64,000 bases of DNA from CBDCWO01 sp965223405 (GTDB lineage Bacteria; Bacteroidota; Bacteroidia; Chitinophagales; Saprospiraceae): positions 62,001 through 126,000 of the forward strand of contig CBDCWO010000004.1 of NCBI GenBank assembly GCA_965223405.1, given 5' to 3'. The notes under the pieces are model-generated. The model searched no databases and was not told the origin of the DNA. It saw nothing but the letters and a program-made list of their open reading frames with translations. A program made the position numbers and the translations under genes. The stretch's first letter is position 1; each line of letters starts with the position of its first letter. Positions 62,654-64,000 of this stretch are shown piece by piece.

Positions 62654-63673
62654 TCAAAGTTCCCTTAGTGTAGCTGCGGCCATTTCTGCCGTGATATCCC
62701 TTTGGGGTTCTCCAAACATTTCATATCCAACCATAAATTTTTTTACCGTAGCAGAACGTAATAATGGCGGATAAAATGACATATGCCAATGCCAATAGTC
62801 ATGACTCTGCTGGTCTGTCGGTTGCTGGTGAATACCCATGGAATAAGGAAATGATACCTGGAATAATTGATCATACTTTTGGGTGAGATTTTTAATGGCT
62901 CCAGCAAATTCATACTTTTCTTCCGGGGTCATTTGGCCTATACTTTGCATCGACCTTTTGGGAATGATCATGGTTTCATAAGGCCAGACCGCCCAAAAAG
63001 GGACCAGCACCACAAAATGAGTATTGTCTAAAATTATCCGTTCTTTGAGCCTAATTTCTTGTTGTAAATAATCGTACAATAAACTGGATTTGTGCTCCTG
63101 GAAATATGCTTTTTGTGATTTGGTCTTTTTCAACGCTTCCATTGGAATTGAAGACTGAGCCCATATTTGACCATGTGGATGTGGATTAGAACATCCCATG
63201 ATTGCTCCTTTATTCTCAAATATCTGAACATGATTTATCTGCGGCAGACTACCAAGTTCAATGTATTGTTGTTGCCAGGTGGAAACAATACATTCGATTT
63301 CGGATAGATTCATATCTGGAATGGTCAGCGAATGATTGGGAGAAAAACAAATTACCCTGCAGATACCAGCTTCTCCCTCAGCGTGTAACAAACCATTTTG
63401 ATACGCTTTTCTTTCCGTGCCTGAAAGCAATGCACCAAAATCATTGTCAAAGACATAGGTATTTTGATATTTTGGAGTTAGGTTCCCGCCGGCCCGGATA
63501 TTCCCTGGGCATAAATAGCAATCCTCGTCATATTGTTTTTTATCCCAAATTGGTGGTATTTCTTGTTTACCTTGCCAAGGTCTTTGGGTGCGGTGTGGAG
63601 AACATAATATCCATTCCCGGGTTAGAATGTTGTATCTGCGATGTGGATCATTGCTAAAAGAAAGATTTGACAT
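62654..63673 (-). CDS. galT: galactose-1-phosphate uridylyltransferase
   Basis: This 339-residue protein has the GalT signatures: zinc-type CYLCPG (about 52-57), NPHPHGQIWAQ with the catalytic His (about 163-173), and a C-terminal YWHWHMSFYPP histidine cluster. It exchanges UMP between UDP-glucose and galactose-1-phosphate in the Leloir pathway. Length matches the family. It is divergent from the KDPG aldolase gene (148-base region). A galactokinase or epimerase gene is not in the window. Confidence 0.92.
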   Translation of the reverse strand: MSNLSFSNDPHRRYNILTREWILCSPHRTQRPWQGKQEIPPIWDKKQYDEDCYLCPGNIRAGGNLTPKYQNTYVFDNDFGALLSGTERKAYQNGLLHAEGEAGICRVICFSPNHSLTIPDMNLSEIECIVSTWQQQYIELGSLPQINHVQIFENKGAIMGCSNPHPHGQIWAQSSIPMEALKKTKSQKAYFQEHKSSLLYDYLQQEIRLKERIILDNTHFVVLVPFWAVWPYETMIIPKRSMQSIGQMTPEEKYEFAGAIKNLTQKYDQLFQVSFPYSMGIHQQPTDQQSHDYWHWHMSFYPPLLRSATVKKFMVGYEMFGEPQRDITAEMAAATLREL

Positions 63674-63821
63674 TAATCATAAATTTGCTGGTGAGGGTTG
63701 CCTTTATTGGTTTGGTAAATGTATGAAATAACCCTGGATTTTGAGTTATAAAAGTAATGAATGAATGGAGGTTCAAATTAGATACTAATATTTTATTACT
63801 TTGGTGGAAATTATCAATTAA

Positions 63822-64000
63822 ATGGCAAAGTTCAGCAGAATCGAAGTAATTAAATCCATGCATGAGACCGGTATGGTACCCTTATTTTATCATGACGATT
63901 TGGAGTTAGGGAAAAAAGTATTGCAGGCTTGTTATACGGGAGGAGCACGACTGTTGGAATTTACAAGTCGAGGTGATTTCGCTCATGAAGTATTCGGTGA
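63822..64000 (+). CDS. eda: KDPG/KHG aldolase, N-terminal part (partial)
   Basis: This gene runs off the right edge. The visible 59 codons from ATG 63822 read MAKFSRIEVIKSMHETGMV, LFYHDDLELGKKVLQACYTGG, and FTSRGDFAHEVFG. This is the Bacteroidota form of 2-dehydro-3-deoxy-6-phosphogluconate / 4-hydroxy-2-oxoglutarate aldolase (EFTxRG-x-FAHEVF signature). It splits KDPG into pyruvate and glyceraldehyde-3-phosphate in the Entner-Doudoroff and uronate pathways. The catalytic Lys is beyond the window. It is divergent from galT. Confidence 0.85.
   Translation, partial: MAKFSRIEVIKSMHETGMVPLFYHDDLELGKKVLQACYTGGARLLEFTSRGDFAHEVFG

Overview
The window reads as a stretch of a Bacteroidota chromosome, most likely from the Saprospiria (Saprospiraceae-like). 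I infer this from four secreted proteins with type IX secretion (T9SS) C-terminal sorting domains, an ECF sigma / FecR / STN-TonB receptor cassette, several start-proximal TAnnTTTG-type -7 promoter boxes, few Shine-Dalgarno sequences, and the general protein style. No rRNA, CRISPR array or prophage is visible. Genus and species cannot be fixed from this sequence alone.

Layout. 1-5.3 kb: the end of an alpha/beta hydrolase gene, a small unknown, then a reverse-strand signalling operon (ECF sigma, FecR, TonB receptor). 5.5-13.8 kb: a lipoprotein M43-type protease, an exported metallophosphoesterase, a decayed hicAB toxin-antitoxin pair, an MDR oxidoreductase and a large secreted esterase made of two tandem SGNH/SASA units. 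14.1-22.7 kb: an amidohydrolase-like protein with a degraded metal site, an ankyrin-type exported protein, a ThuA protein, a T9SS cargo protein and a PrsW-type membrane protease. 22.8-29 kb: a frameshifted 6-bladed beta-propeller lipoprotein, an MBL-fold hydrolase, a LuxR-type regulator divergent from an NmrA-like oxidoreductase, and a repeat-rich T9SS protein. 29-38 kb: a sodium/solute symporter with a 48-residue partner, an atypical Nramp-like transporter, a sialidase, and a sialate O-acetylesterase gene split by a complete IS66-family element (35099-37377) flanked by 8-bp target duplications. 38-48.4 kb: a Lys-rich protein, DUF3052, a TspO-like protein, a beta-helix T9SS protein, then pyrophosphatase, nagB, symporter and nagA in close array, and a fasciclin lipoprotein. 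48.5-64 kb: tRNA-Arg(UCU), several unknowns, MFS-DUF502, mutS, TerB-like protein, SGNH-PKD T9SS protein, RhlE-type helicase, an APC permease with two UspA domains, galT, and the start of a KDPG aldolase gene.

How the genes fit together. The strongest theme is scavenging of acetylated amino sugars and sialoglycans. The sialidase releases sialic acid, and the O-acetylesterases (one now broken by IS66, one a two-unit enzyme) would remove acetyl groups. Sodium symporters would import sugars, and NagA and NagB would convert GlcNAc-6-P to fructose-6-P. GalT and KDPG aldolase add further sugar routes at the right edge. The sigma/FecR/TonB cassette is a separate surface-signalling system whose ligand is unknown.

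Five coding disruptions (hicA, hicB, the propeller, the Lys-rich protein and the beta-helix protein) are each explained by a single-base length change, four or five of them in homopolymer runs. They may be real decay or assembly errors, and raw reads would tell. I did not find an unambiguous new multi-gene defence or biosynthetic system. The most unusual items are the two-unit esterase, the degraded-site amidohydrolase locus, the atypical Nramp-like protein, the GGGTGT repeat upstream of the helicase gene, and the precisely reconstructable IS66 disruption.
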